DNA of 64,000 nucleotides from Caldifarciminota bacterium (GTDB lineage Bacteria > Hydrothermota > Tepidihabitantia > SM23-42), in NCBI GenBank assembly GCA_027026255.1, contig JALVOT010000014.1:248586-312585 (forward strand), written 5' to 3'. The notes under the pieces were generated by a model. The model made no database searches and was not told where the DNA came from. It worked only from the letters and a program-made list of their open reading frames with translations. Numbering within the stretch: the first letter of the stretch is position 1; every line of letters begins with the position of its first letter. The position numbers were made by a program, and so were the translations under genes. Positions 44,580 through 55,929 of this stretch are shown in pieces.

Positions 44580-46445
44580 TTAAAAAGACTTCCTCAGATA
44601 AAGTAGTAACAATAGAATATCTGAAGGACTTATCCCCTGGATACGAGATGCCTGGTCAAGATTCTCAGGCCTTACCGCACTCAATTTGGAACGCGCCTCA
44701 TTGGATAACCCCTTTACCTTTTGATAATCAAAATCCGCAGGGATCCTCTCTTTTTCAAGTTCCTTTAACTTCTCAATCTGCAATTTCTCTCTTTTGATAT
44801 ATCCTTCGTATTTCACTTCAACCTCTACCCTGTGCCCAATCTGATCGTCAATATTCAAGCCGGCGATTTCCTTTATATCATTAAGCCGGATGCCCGGTCG
44901 CTTGAGAATCTGATAAAGGGATTGACCGGCCTGGATATCACTAATTTCCTTTTCATTCTTATTTTTCAATATCGGATTAATCCGGGCAGGCTGAACCCTT
45001 TTGTGCTTGAGAAAATCAATCATCTTATTAACCTCTTTTTCCCGGGCTTCGTATTCCTTCCAGACCTGCTCAGGGATTAGACCAAATTTAACTCCATAAT
45101 GCATCAAACGATTGACAACATTATCAATGCGTAATATCAGGCGATGCTCAGCAAGTGAAGTAAACATCCGGTATGGTTCCTCAGTATTTTTTGTTATTAA
45201 ATCATCAATAAGAACCCCGATATATGCCTCATAACGTTTGGGGACAAATGGTTTTTCATTTCTGAGGTTGAGGGCGGCATTGATACCAGCGATAATACCC
45301 TGGGCAGCAGCCTCTTCATAACCGGATGTGCCATTTATCTGACCGGCACAGAAGAGATTTTTTATCTTTTTGGTCTCAAGATTTGCTTTTAATTGAATCG
45401 GATAGACAAAATCATATTCTACGGCATAACCAGGACGGGTGATTCTGACATCTTCCAGACCTTTAATCGAGTGCAGCATATCATACTGGACATCATAGGG
45501 TAGGGATGTGGCAAGACCATTAAGATAGAGTTCACCACAATCCCTGCCTTCAGGTTCAATAAATATAAGGTGGGAATCGCGACCGGAAAATCGCACGACC
45601 TTGGTCTCAATTGAAGGACAGTATCTCGGACCTATACCAATAATCTTTCCGGTATAAAGTGGTGAACGGTCAAGGTTATCCATAATAATCTTATGGGTTC
45701 TGGGATTGGTATGGGTTATATAACAGGGGAGCTGGTCTTTTATCACCTGTTTGGTGCGGACAGAAAAGGTAAAAGGCTTTTCATCACCATATTGGGGTTT
45801 AAGGATACTCAGATTAACACTGTTTAAGGCAACACGGGGTGAAGTGCCGGTCTTTAATCTACCAAGGGAAAGGCCTGCTTTTTTTAAAGAATCACTGAGA
45901 CGATTGGAATTTGATTCGGCAAGCCTGCCACCCGGAAAATGCTCAAGTCCGATATGCAGTAAGCCATTGAGAAATGTTCCGGTGGTCAGAATTAAGGCAC
46001 GGCAAAGATATTCATTACCAAGACCGGTGTGCACGCCAATTATTTGATTATTCTGGATAATCAATTCATCAGCAGATTCCTGTTTGATAACGATATTTTT
46101 TTCGGATTCCACAGACCTTCTTGCACTGAGTCTGTATTGGGTTCGGTCATTCTGGGTCCTTGGAGACCAGACTGCAGGACCTTTGGAACGGTTGAGCATA
46201 CGAAACTGAAGTGCGGTGCGGTCGGCAAGAAATCCAATTTCACCACCCAGGGCGTCCACCTCCATCACCAGATGGCCTTTTGCCAGACCACCGACTGATG
46301 GATTACAGGACATCTGGCCGATATTATCATAATTCAAGGTTATAACGAGAACATTCAAACCCATACGGGCACCGGCAAGTGCGGCTTCAATTCCGGCATG
46401 GCCGGCACCGATTACAATAATATCATATTTCTCGGAGCACGACAT
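44580..46445 (-). CDS. mnmG: tRNA uridine-5-carboxymethylaminomethyl modification enzyme MnmG
   Basis: This 621-aa FAD enzyme matches MnmG (GidA) throughout: the FAD motif GAGHAGIEAA (13-22), SCNPSVGGLAKGHLV, ALQFRMLNRSKGPAVWSPR and the C-terminal helical tRNA/MnmE-binding domain ending in SPSDILLLLLYL. With MnmE it makes the cmnm5 group on wobble uridine 34. Length is normal. The start codon is ATG 46445 with no ribosome-binding site; a promoter lies so close that the mRNA is probably leaderless. Confidence 0.97.
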   Translation of the reverse strand: MSCSEKYDIIVIGAGHAGIEAALAGARMGLNVLVITLNYDNIGQMSCNPSVGGLAKGHLVMEVDALGGEIGFLADRTALQFRMLNRSKGPAVWSPRTQNDRTQYRLSARRSVESEKNIVIKQESADELIIQNNQIIGVHTGLGNEYLCRALILTTGTFLNGLLHIGLEHFPGGRLAESNSNRLSDSLKKAGLSLGRLKTGTSPRVALNSVNLSILKPQYGDEKPFTFSVRTKQVIKDQLPCYITHTNPRTHKIIMDNLDRSPLYTGKIIGIGPRYCPSIETKVVRFSGRDSHLIFIEPEGRDCGELYLNGLATSLPYDVQYDMLHSIKGLEDVRITRPGYAVEYDFVYPIQLKANLETKKIKNLFCAGQINGTSGYEEAAAQGIIAGINAALNLRNEKPFVPKRYEAYIGVLIDDLITKNTEEPYRMFTSLAEHRLILRIDNVVNRLMHYGVKFGLIPEQVWKEYEAREKEVNKMIDFLKHKRVQPARINPILKNKNEKEISDIQAGQSLYQILKRPGIRLNDIKEIAGLNIDDQIGHRVEVEVKYEGYIKREKLQIEKLKELEKERIPADFDYQKVKGLSNEARSKLSAVRPENLDQASRIQGISPSDILLLLLYLRKSF

Positions 46446-46450
46446 ATTTA

Positions 46451-46478
46451 ATAATAGTGAATTTTAGGGAAAAATCAA
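46451..46478 (-). promoter_or_regulatory. mnmG promoter (probably leaderless)
   Basis: On the - strand, -35 TTGATT (46473-46478), a 16-nt spacer and -10 TATTAT (46451-46456) end 5 nt before the mnmG ATG, which lacks a Shine-Dalgarno sequence. Confidence 0.55.
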
Positions 46479-46617
46479 GGGATGGCTACAGATTTCAACC
46501 GGAAATAGACGCCCTGTGCGTTGTGTTTGAAAAGAGAATATTAAAGTCTGTCTGGTTTGTTTGAACAACACAAAAGGCACAACAGAATGCCGGAAAAAAT
46601 CGACTTATCAGTCATTA

Positions 46618-46645
46618 TTGACATATTTAGAAAAATGGCTATATT
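46618..46645 (+). promoter_or_regulatory. valS promoter (probably leaderless)
   Basis: -35 TTGACA (46618-46623), a 16-nt spacer and -10 TATATT (46640-46645) end 6 nt before the valS ATG at 46652. No ribosome-binding site is present. It diverges from the mnmG promoter within the 206-nt gap. Confidence 0.6.
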
Positions 46646-46651
46646 TAGGCT

Positions 46652-49246
46652 ATGGATGGGTTCACGACAAAATATAATCCGGCAGGAATCGAAAAAAAAT
46701 GGTATACTTTCTGGTTAGAAAATAAATTTTTTACACCTGATATCAACAGTTCGAAAAAACCTTATACTATTGTAATCCCACCGCCAAATGTTACCGGAAA
46801 ACTCACCCTGGGTCATATCCTGAATAATTCAGTCCAGGATATTTTGATACGATATAAAAAATTGAATGGCTGCGAAGTGCGCTGGATTCTAGGTATGGAC
46901 CATGCCGGAATCGCCACCCAGGTAGTGGTTGAAGATAGACTTTTAAAAAATGGTATAAAAAAAGAGGATTTAGGCCGGGATAGATTTATCCGGGAGGTCT
47001 GGAAATGGAAAGAAGAGTATGCTGAGGTTATAAGAAAACAACTGAAAAAAATGGGCTGTGCCTTAGATTGGTCAAAAGAACACTTCACCCTTTCGGATGA
47101 ATATTCAAAAAGGGTGATAAAGGTCTTTGTCCGGCTTTATAAAAAAGGACTTTTATACCGGGGTGAGTATATTATAAACTGGTGTCCGAGATGCGGCACT
47201 GCTATCTCTGACGAACAGGTGGAGACCGAAAACGAATCGGGCAAACTCTATTACATAAGTTATCCGATTATTAATTCAGACCAGTTCATTACGGTTGCGA
47301 CGACCAGGCCGGAAACGATGCTCGGTGATACTGCACTATGTGTAAATCCTGATGATGAACGATACAAAAATCTGGTCGGGAAGAAGGCGATGCTGCCGCT
47401 GATGGAACGTCCGATCCCAATCATTGCAGATGATTATGTTGACCGGGAATTCGGAACCGGGGCGTTAAAGGTTACTCCAGCCCATGACCCATTCGATTTT
47501 GAACTGGCAAAAAAACATAATCTTGAGTTTATTAATATTATGAATCCGGATGCTACACTGAATGAGAATACCGGTGAATTTCAGGGGCTTGATAGATATG
47601 AGGCAAGGAAAAAGATTATTGAAAAATTAAAGACCTTAAATCTTCTGCAGAAGATCGAGGACTATCAAATCCCCCTTGCAAAGTGTGAACGATGCCATAC
47701 ACCGATTGAACCGAGAATATCAAAGCAATGGTTCGTGAAGATGAAACCGCTTGCCGAACCGGCACTCCGGGTGGTAAAAGAAGGCAGAATAAAAATTTAT
47801 CCGAAAAGATGGGTTAATCTCTATAATCACTGGCTTGAAAATGTCCGTGATTGGTGTATTTCAAGACAGTTATGGTGGGGTCATCGCATTCCGGTTTATT
47901 ACTGCAGCAAATGCTTTAAGGATAATGGCACGGATAAAGGAATCATCGTTTCTGAAGAGCCTCCAGAGAAATGTCCGGATTGTGGAGCAAGCCAAATCCA
48001 TCAGGATAATGATGTGCTTGATACCTGGTTTTCATCCTGGCTCTGGCCCTTTGCCACCTTAGGCTGGCCTGAGAAGACCCGCGACCTTGAAATATTTTAT
48101 CCGACCAATACCTTAGCGACCGGCTGGGATATTATCTATCTCTGGGTTGCCCGTATGATTATGGCCGGGATGGAATTTACCGATAATATTCCATTTTATG
48201 ATGTTGTATTCCATCCGATGATTCGTGATGAAAAAGGAAGGAAGATGTCCAAAAGCTTAGGGAATTCACCAGAACCGATGGAACTTATTGATAAATACGG
48301 TGCCGATGCCTTAAGATTAGGGCTGCAACTTATTACACCAAAAGAACAGGATGTGCTCTTTACTGAAAAATCGATTGATGTGGGCAGAAAATTCTGCAAT
48401 AAACTATGGAATGCAAGCAGGCTTGTATGGCTTAACTGTCGGGATGGAGATGAGAATGATTTAAATAACCCATCTTCGTTTGATAACTGGGCGATACTAC
48501 AGTTTAATAAACTATTGATGGACATAAAGAGGCATTTTGAACATTATGAACTGAATGCCATCGCTCGAAGACTTTATGATTTTACCTGGCACATATTTTG
48601 TGACCGCTATTTAGAATTTATCAAGATTGTGCCCTCCAAAAATATCACAAAATTCCTTTTAAAACAGCTGCTCATAATCCTCCATCCATATATACCGTTT
48701 ATTACTGAAGAAATCTATCATAAATTTAATTTTTCTGAAAAGAGTATCTTTCTTGAAAGATGGCCCTCCCGGGTTGAGGTTTCTGGAGATACAAATGATG
48801 TAGATAGAATTATCCAGCTCATTGATGGGATAAGAAATATCCGGGGACTTTTCCATATCGCAAATAAAAGACCTCTGAATATAATTGTCAACTGTCCGGC
48901 GGAATTTGAAGACTTTTTAAAGAAAGAATCTGAAGTGCTTAAACGAACCTGCACAATCGAAGATATTCAGTTTGACCGGGAACTTGAGAAATCAGGCGCA
49001 AGTATCATTACTCAGGATATAGAATGTATTGTAAAACTTGACGGTCTGGATATAGAAAAGGAAAAGAACCGTTTGCAGAAAGAGGTCAATTTTCTTGAGA
49101 AGAAGATTACCGAAATGAAGATGCGCTTAAAAAATCCGGACTATTTAAAAAAGGCAAAGCCACATATAAAAGCGCAGGAACAGATAAGACTTAAAGAATT
49201 TATGAAGAAGAAAGAAGGGATTGAAAGGGCAATCGCACGGCTATGA
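46652..49246 (+). CDS. valS: Valyl-tRNA synthetase
   Basis: This 864-aa class I synthetase has PPPNVTGK followed by TLGH at residues 52-55 in place of the usual HMGH form of the HIGH motif, a known variant in some bacteria as I recall. KMSKS is intact (GRKMSKSLGN, about 530), the editing domain has TTRPETMLGDTA, and there is a CPRCGT zinc-like site. The C-terminal coiled coil (LDIEKEKNRLQKEVNFLEKK) binds tRNA. It charges tRNA-Val. It overlaps the next gene by 4 nt and heads a four-gene unit. Confidence 0.96.
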   Translation: MDGFTTKYNPAGIEKKWYTFWLENKFFTPDINSSKKPYTIVIPPPNVTGKLTLGHILNNSVQDILIRYKKLNGCEVRWILGMDHAGIATQVVVEDRLLKNGIKKEDLGRDRFIREVWKWKEEYAEVIRKQLKKMGCALDWSKEHFTLSDEYSKRVIKVFVRLYKKGLLYRGEYIINWCPRCGTAISDEQVETENESGKLYYISYPIINSDQFITVATTRPETMLGDTALCVNPDDERYKNLVGKKAMLPLMERPIPIIADDYVDREFGTGALKVTPAHDPFDFELAKKHNLEFINIMNPDATLNENTGEFQGLDRYEARKKIIEKLKTLNLLQKIEDYQIPLAKCERCHTPIEPRISKQWFVKMKPLAEPALRVVKEGRIKIYPKRWVNLYNHWLENVRDWCISRQLWWGHRIPVYYCSKCFKDNGTDKGIIVSEEPPEKCPDCGASQIHQDNDVLDTWFSSWLWPFATLGWPEKTRDLEIFYPTNTLATGWDIIYLWVARMIMAGMEFTDNIPFYDVVFHPMIRDEKGRKMSKSLGNSPEPMELIDKYGADALRLGLQLITPKEQDVLFTEKSIDVGRKFCNKLWNASRLVWLNCRDGDENDLNNPSSFDNWAILQFNKLLMDIKRHFEHYELNAIARRLYDFTWHIFCDRYLEFIKIVPSKNITKFLLKQLLIILHPYIPFITEEIYHKFNFSEKSIFLERWPSRVEVSGDTNDVDRIIQLIDGIRNIRGLFHIANKRPLNIIVNCPAEFEDFLKKESEVLKRTCTIEDIQFDRELEKSGASIITQDIECIVKLDGLDIEKEKNRLQKEVNFLEKKITEMKMRLKNPDYLKKAKPHIKAQEQIRLKEFMKKKEGIERAIARL

Positions 49247-49653
49247 AGTATCTGGGATGGATAATCAGTGTTATCTTATTCATAGTTGGATATTTTATAT
49301 ACAGATCACAATACCTGCCTCTGAAAAAGGATATTGTTAAATTACAGAAGGAAATTACTATGTGGGAGGATATTCTGAAGGGTAAAAAAGGGATTGTCGG
49401 CGAACGATATAGTTTTCCCGTGGAAAGATTCTTCAGTAATAACAAACTTACACCTTATGCCGAAGTGGAGATTTTGAGAAAGTTTGATATCCATTATAAA
49501 GGGATTGAGATATACATATCCGCACCCCAGGCATATAAGCGGGCGAGTGATGTTATGAGATTCCTCACTGAACAGCGTATTGAATATCCCGGTTTATCTA
49601 TGTATGTGGTATTTGATTCTCTTGAACGATTTGAATATAAGTTTATTAAATGA
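49243..49653 (+). CDS. Hypothetical membrane-anchored protein
   Basis: This 136-aa protein has one N-terminal membrane helix (LGWIISVILFIVGYFIY), a short coiled coil (LKKDIVKLQKEITMWEDIL) and a soluble domain after residue 50 that ends with a strand pattern (IEIYISAP, YVVFDSLERFEYKFI). No family is recognised; the domain could be OmpA-like or a divisome-type lid. The start is coupled to valS by ATGA and the stop to the next gene by the same overlap. Confidence 0.65.
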   Translation: MKYLGWIISVILFIVGYFIYRSQYLPLKKDIVKLQKEITMWEDILKGKKGIVGERYSFPVERFFSNNKLTPYAEVEILRKFDIHYKGIEIYISAPQAYKRASDVMRFLTEQRIEYPGLSMYVVFDSLERFEYKFIK

Positions 49654-50018
49654 TGAAGCATAACGATTTTAAGATTCGGATTATTGTGATATTTTTGATT
49701 CTACTCGGATTAAGCAGGGCAAAGACAAAGAATGCTGGACTGGCAATGCTGCTCTGCACCCTGCCGGGCGGTGGACAATTTTATACGGAACGCTTTTTGA
49801 CCGGAATTATCATTGCAGGCGGAGAGATTGGACTCGGCTGGTTTGCCTATAAATATCATCAGGAAAAGGATTATGAAAAGCGCAACTCTTTTTTATGGTG
49901 GGAGCTGTTTCTCTTTGGTTATTCCCTTGCTGATGCCTATGTCGGAGCCAAGATGTATGGATTCAATATTGAGGCTGATGTGGATAGGGTAAGTTTAAAT
50001 TTTCATTTGAAATGGTAG
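49650..50018 (+). CDS. Hypothetical small membrane protein (DUF5683-like)
   Basis: This 122-aa protein has three hydrophobic segments. It shows the pattern LCTLPGGGQFYTERFLTGI and a later YSLADAYVGAKMYG, which is reminiscent of the DUF5683 family of proteins from FCB-group bacteria. An N-terminal segment may be a signal peptide. It overlaps both neighbours. Function is unknown. Confidence 0.65.
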   Translation: MMKHNDFKIRIIVIFLILLGLSRAKTKNAGLAMLLCTLPGGGQFYTERFLTGIIIAGGEIGLGWFAYKYHQEKDYEKRNSFLWWELFLFGYSLADAYVGAKMYGFNIEADVDRVSLNFHLKW

Positions 50019-51502
50019 AACTTAACGGTAACAATCTTACGATTAAGAAACTGCGGCGTATTGCCCGGGGTGAAGGGATAACTATAAAGAAGGAGTTATG
50101 GGAACGAGTAAAAGCGGCAGAAAAATTTGTCAAAAAATACACAACTGATAAACGGGCAGTCTACGGGATAAATACTGGATTTGGCGCCCTTGCCCGGGTA
50201 AAAATCAGTCTGAAGGATTTACAGCGATTACAAAAGAATATTCTTTTGAGCCATAATGCCGGCGTTGATAAACCATTCTCCAGAGAGTTTGTGCGCGCAG
50301 CAATGGCAATACGGATTAACACCCTTATACAGGGATATTCTGGTGTATCCGACAAATTGATAAAAAATCTTATTGTCTTACTTAATAAAGATATTATCCC
50401 AATTGTTCCACAAAAGGGTTCGGTTGGGGCATCCGGAGACCTTGCACCGATGGCGGCGATCGGCCTTATTCTCATTGGTGAAGGAAAGGCAGATTATAAA
50501 GGTAAAGTTATTACTGGAGCCCGTGCCCTGAAGATTGCGGGATTAAAAAAGCTGGAGCTCAAACCCAAAGAAGGGCTTGCCCTGATAAACGGCACCCAGT
50601 TCTCCACGGGTATCGCCGGTTTGATTAATTTTGAGGCACAAAATCTCTGCACCATTGCTGATATCGCCGGGGCGATAAGTATTGATGGACTCCGGGGTTC
50701 GATCACACCATTCAGCCCTGAGATTCTAAAAATAAGACCCCACCCCGGAGCATTAGAATCGGCAGAGAGAATAAGAAAACTGCTCAAAGGCAGTGCAATT
50801 CTGCGCTCCCATAAAAACTGTTCCAAAGTTCAGGATGCATATTCACTCCGATGTATGGCACAGGTTCATGGTGCGGTAAGGGATGTGATTACATCAACCC
50901 GTAAGACAATTGAGATTGAACTGAACGCAGTTACTGATAATCCATTAATCTTTACAGGAAAAAATAAAATCTTAAGCGGCGGAAATTTTCACGGTGAACC
51001 CATTGCCTTTGCCTTAGATATGATAGCGATGGCTCTGAGTGAACTATCTTCAATTTCCGAAAGACGAATCTTCAGACTGCTTGACACTGATCTTTCCGGG
51101 CTAAAATCATTTCTTACACCGGAACCGGGTGTAAACAGTGGTATGATGATGGCGCAGGTTACTGCTGCCTCATTGGTCTCTTATAATAAAGGCCTCTGTT
51201 TTCCAGACTCGGTAGATTCCATACCAACCTCTGCAGACCAGGAAGACCATGTAAGTATGTCTATGAACTCCGGACTAAAGGCACTTGAAGTTCTGAAAAA
51301 TACAAAGTATGTTCTGGCAATTGAACTATTATGTGCAATCCAGGCATTAGACCTCTTAAGACCTTTAAAATCATCAAAGACTATTGAAAGGATAAAACGA
51401 AGGATAAGAAGAAGGGTTCCATTTATCAATTCGGACCGACAATTAACCCCGGAGATAGAAAAGATTAAATTGATGATTGATAGGGGCGAAATCCAGGCAT
51501 AG
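50012..51502 (+). CDS. hutH: Histidine ammonia-lyase (or related aromatic amino acid lyase)
   Basis: This 496-aa enzyme carries the Ala140-Ser141-Gly142 triad (VGASGDLAP) that cyclises to the MIO cofactor, GINTGFGAL near the N-terminus and the FHGEP and QEDHVSMS motifs. It eliminates ammonia from histidine to give urocanate. The QEDHVSM part and length match HutH better than phenylalanine lyases. It overlaps the upstream gene by 7 nt. No other hut gene is near, and the gene ends 3 nt before the convergent comFB-like gene. Confidence 0.92.
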   Translation: MVELNGNNLTIKKLRRIARGEGITIKKELWERVKAAEKFVKKYTTDKRAVYGINTGFGALARVKISLKDLQRLQKNILLSHNAGVDKPFSREFVRAAMAIRINTLIQGYSGVSDKLIKNLIVLLNKDIIPIVPQKGSVGASGDLAPMAAIGLILIGEGKADYKGKVITGARALKIAGLKKLELKPKEGLALINGTQFSTGIAGLINFEAQNLCTIADIAGAISIDGLRGSITPFSPEILKIRPHPGALESAERIRKLLKGSAILRSHKNCSKVQDAYSLRCMAQVHGAVRDVITSTRKTIEIELNAVTDNPLIFTGKNKILSGGNFHGEPIAFALDMIAMALSELSSISERRIFRLLDTDLSGLKSFLTPEPGVNSGMMMAQVTAASLVSYNKGLCFPDSVDSIPTSADQEDHVSMSMNSGLKALEVLKNTKYVLAIELLCAIQALDLLRPLKSSKTIERIKRRIRRRVPFINSDRQLTPEIEKIKLMIDRGEIQA

Positions 51503-51505
51503 GCT

Positions 51506-51774
51506 TTAATGCCGGGGATTCTTTTTCACCTGATCAATTGCCTTAACCAATTCCACCATTACCTGGGCACGAAGTTGATCCCTGGTAAGGTGAAACATCG
51601 TCATAATATGTCCGACATCACTGGCAACATACATTGGAGGTAGATTGTTTAAGGTAAGGGTTATTATATCTTGAAGACAGTTATCACAGCGGCAGATTGA
51701 ACTGTCCCTTTCCATAAATCGGTTTAATTCCTCCCGAACAATCTTTTCTATATAGTTTTCAGAATGTTCTTTCA

Positions 51775-51775
<1 letters not shown>
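51506..51775 (-). CDS. comFB: Late competence development protein ComFB family
   Basis: This 89-aa protein contains the ComFB pattern CRCDNCLQDIITLTLNNLPPMYV, with a likely zinc site, and a C-terminal helix (LTRDQLRAQVMVELVKAI). In cyanobacteria such proteins have been linked to c-di-nucleotide signalling, and in Bacillus the gene lies in a competence operon. The start overlaps the ligA stop by one base, so it is coupled to ligA. Confidence 0.8.
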
Positions 51776-53856
<2,081 letters not shown>

Positions 53857-53966
53857 TCAGCAGGGGTCGAAGTAATCTGGTTTGTGTGATGCTTGAGTTT
53901 AAATTTCTATTCGTAATATTTTCTTCATCCGCCGGGAAGCGTGGCGGACTCAAAATAGACAGAAGG

Positions 53967-54629
53967 TTATTCTATTCTTTTTATCTTTCCATTATTTATT
54001 GTATACTGAATATCGGTTAATTCTTTTAAAAATAGACGGTTCTGGGAAACTATTATATAAGAAAGACCCGGTGATTTCAGTATCTCTTTAATCCGGATTA
54101 CCGTCTCCTCATCGAGACCAATTGTCGGTTCATCAAGCAACAGCACCTCTGGATTCATTGCAAAGATAGTAGCGAGAGCAAGTCTCCTTTTTTCACCACC
54201 GGAAAGACTATACGGGGTTCTCGGTTCGAATCCGCTAAGTCCGACCCGGGCTAAGGTATCAGCAACAATCTTTTGCACCATTTCCTTATTCACACCAAAA
54301 TTCAATGGTCCAAAAGCCACCTCCTCTTTTACACTGGGGCAGAAGAGCTGGTCATCTGAATTCTGAAATAAAAAACCAATCTTCTTGCGCACCTCTTTAA
54401 AATCGCCCTCTTCCCTTCGTGTTTTTCCGAATATCTCCACCTCTCCCCTACGGGGTTTAATCAAACCCATTATTATATACAGAAGAGTTGTCTTACCACA
54501 TCCATTTGGACCAATAATACCAACCCGCTCTTGAAAATTCAGTGTAAAATCAAGGTCTGACAATAAATCAGGCCTTTGGGGATATCCAAAACATACCCCT
54601 TTTAAATTTATCAGATTAATCTGTTCCAT
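53967..54629 (-). CDS. nikO: ECF transporter ATP-binding protein for nickel/cobalt (NikO/CbiO-like)
   Basis: This 220-aa ABC ATPase has Walker A GPNGCGKTTL, Q-loop LFQNSDDQLF, signature LSGGEKRRLALATI and Walker B VLLLDEPTIGLDE. It powers uptake through the NikQ and NikM proteins encoded upstream. It is the last gene of the six-gene operon and overlaps nikQ by 19 nt. A weak hairpin (53928-53948, TCCGCC paired with GGCGGA) downstream may contribute to termination. Confidence 0.92.
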   Translation of the reverse strand: MEQINLINLKGVCFGYPQRPDLLSDLDFTLNFQERVGIIGPNGCGKTTLLYIIMGLIKPRRGEVEIFGKTRREEGDFKEVRKKIGFLFQNSDDQLFCPSVKEEVAFGPLNFGVNKEMVQKIVADTLARVGLSGFEPRTPYSLSGGEKRRLALATIFAMNPEVLLLDEPTIGLDEETVIRIKEILKSPGLSYIIVSQNRLFLKELTDIQYTINNGKIKRIE

Positions 54630-55357
54630 TGTAGTAATAACAGAATAATAATATTCAGCGCCATCATAAAGATTGCAATAAGGTCATTCGGTCCGATCCG
54701 AAAATGGTCAAGGAGCCGGTATTTGCCTTCAAAACCTCGACAGAGCATTGCCCGATGAATCTTTTCTGAACGCTCATACCCTTTTAACAGCAAAGCACCA
54801 AGAACATATCCATAGGTGCGATAGGTATGAAATGATGTCTTCGGTTCAAAACCCCGAATTTTCAGCCCCTGCTTTATCGTCTCATATTCAGAAAAGAGCA
54901 CATATGTGTAACGATAGAATAAGAAAAAGATATAAATCAACTTATCCGGAATCCTTAAATCGCTTAAGGCACGGACAAGGTTGAATATACCGCCGGAACT
55001 TAGTAGTGAAATGGCGGTTATTACAATGGCATTTGATTTAAGGCTAATCAGCAATGCATAACTTACTCCACTCATACTTGCCTTTAATCCCCCGATACTG
55101 AAAATTATCGGACCCGGGGTTGAGAACGGCAGAATCAACCAGAGAATCAGTATAAAGATATTTACAATCAGTAAACGCCTTAAAATCATCGCAATATTTA
55201 TAGCGATTAAAATCGTCAAAATGATTGATGAAATGAGCCCGACGACTGCAACCAGCATATTACTACTCAGCGCGATAATTATCGAGAATATCAGGGTGTA
55301 AATTATGCTGACCCTGGGATCGATCAATCTGCCGCTTCTCAATTCAAATTCCTTCAT
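54611..55357 (-). CDS. nikQ: ECF transporter transmembrane protein (NikQ/CbiQ-like)
   Basis: This 248-aa protein has about five to six membrane helices and two arginine-glycine motifs, LKIRGFEPKT and MLCRGFEGKY, which correspond to the coupling motifs of the EcfT family. It links the substrate-binding NikM to the ATPase. The start overlaps nikL by ATGA. Confidence 0.9.
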   Translation of the reverse strand: MKEFELRSGRLIDPRVSIIYTLIFSIIIALSSNMLVAVVGLISSIILTILIAINIAMILRRLLIVNIFILILWLILPFSTPGPIIFSIGGLKASMSGVSYALLISLKSNAIVITAISLLSSGGIFNLVRALSDLRIPDKLIYIFFLFYRYTYVLFSEYETIKQGLKIRGFEPKTSFHTYRTYGYVLGALLLKGYERSEKIHRAMLCRGFEGKYRLLDHFRIGPNDLIAIFMMALNIIILLLLQWNRLI

Positions 55358-55929
55358 CTTTTCTTTCGACTCATAAAATAGAGGGTGATTCCCATAAGTC
55401 CGAGGATATAGCCGATCCCGGCCACCACCTCACTAAAATAGATGCGTGTCCTTAAATGCTCCACAGCAGTAATTAATATCTTGAATTTTTGATTAACCGT
55501 ATCATCAATAATGTCTTCGATCTCCTGTGCAGTCAGCGGCGCTTCTGTTGTTTTCCGGGAAACAACGGGTTTTGAATACCTCTTTACAGAATTTTTTGGA
55601 GATTTTTTTGTTACCGGTCTCTGACCGGTTTCTACCGGAATGGTTGTTTCCGCATAATGCCCTCCACCAGCATCAAGGATAATCTTCACGGCACGGACAT
55701 TCGGAGTGGAAAAGGAAAATTCTCCATCTTTATCGGTTACACCCCGGGTTATTATATTGCCCTTATCGTCATATACCGTTACCTTACCGCCAACCACCCT
55801 GGCACCGCCGCTGAAATAACCCGAAAGATAAATCTTATCCTTTTCCTGATAGGCAAAGACATTTATACGGTGGGCGAACAATCCACCCGCAAACATTAAA
55901 GATACAAAAAACAATCTGCTTAGCTTCAT
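55354..55929 (-). CDS. nikL: Nickel/cobalt ECF transporter accessory protein NikL-like
   Basis: This 191-aa protein has a signal peptide, the NikL/CbiL-like start AHRINVFAYQEKDKIYLSGYF, an Ig-like regulatory fold (KVTVYDDKGNIITRGVTDKDG), a proline/lysine-rich linker and one C-terminal membrane helix (VVAGIGYILGLMGITLYF). NikL replaces NikN in some Ni/Co ECF systems and sits on the outer face of the inner membrane. Four-base overlaps join it to nikM and nikQ. Confidence 0.82.
   Translation of the reverse strand: MKLSRLFFVSLMFAGGLFAHRINVFAYQEKDKIYLSGYFSGGARVVGGKVTVYDDKGNIITRGVTDKDGEFSFSTPNVRAVKIILDAGGGHYAETTIPVETGQRPVTKKSPKNSVKRYSKPVVSRKTTEAPLTAQEIEDIIDDTVNQKFKILITAVEHLRTRIYFSEVVAGIGYILGLMGITLYFMSRKKR

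Noticed and set aside
49243..50018. Reading the two small membrane genes as remnants of one broken gene
   Set aside because: Each has its own start overlapping the previous stop and a complete, different N-terminal hydrophobic segment, so they look like separate intact genes.
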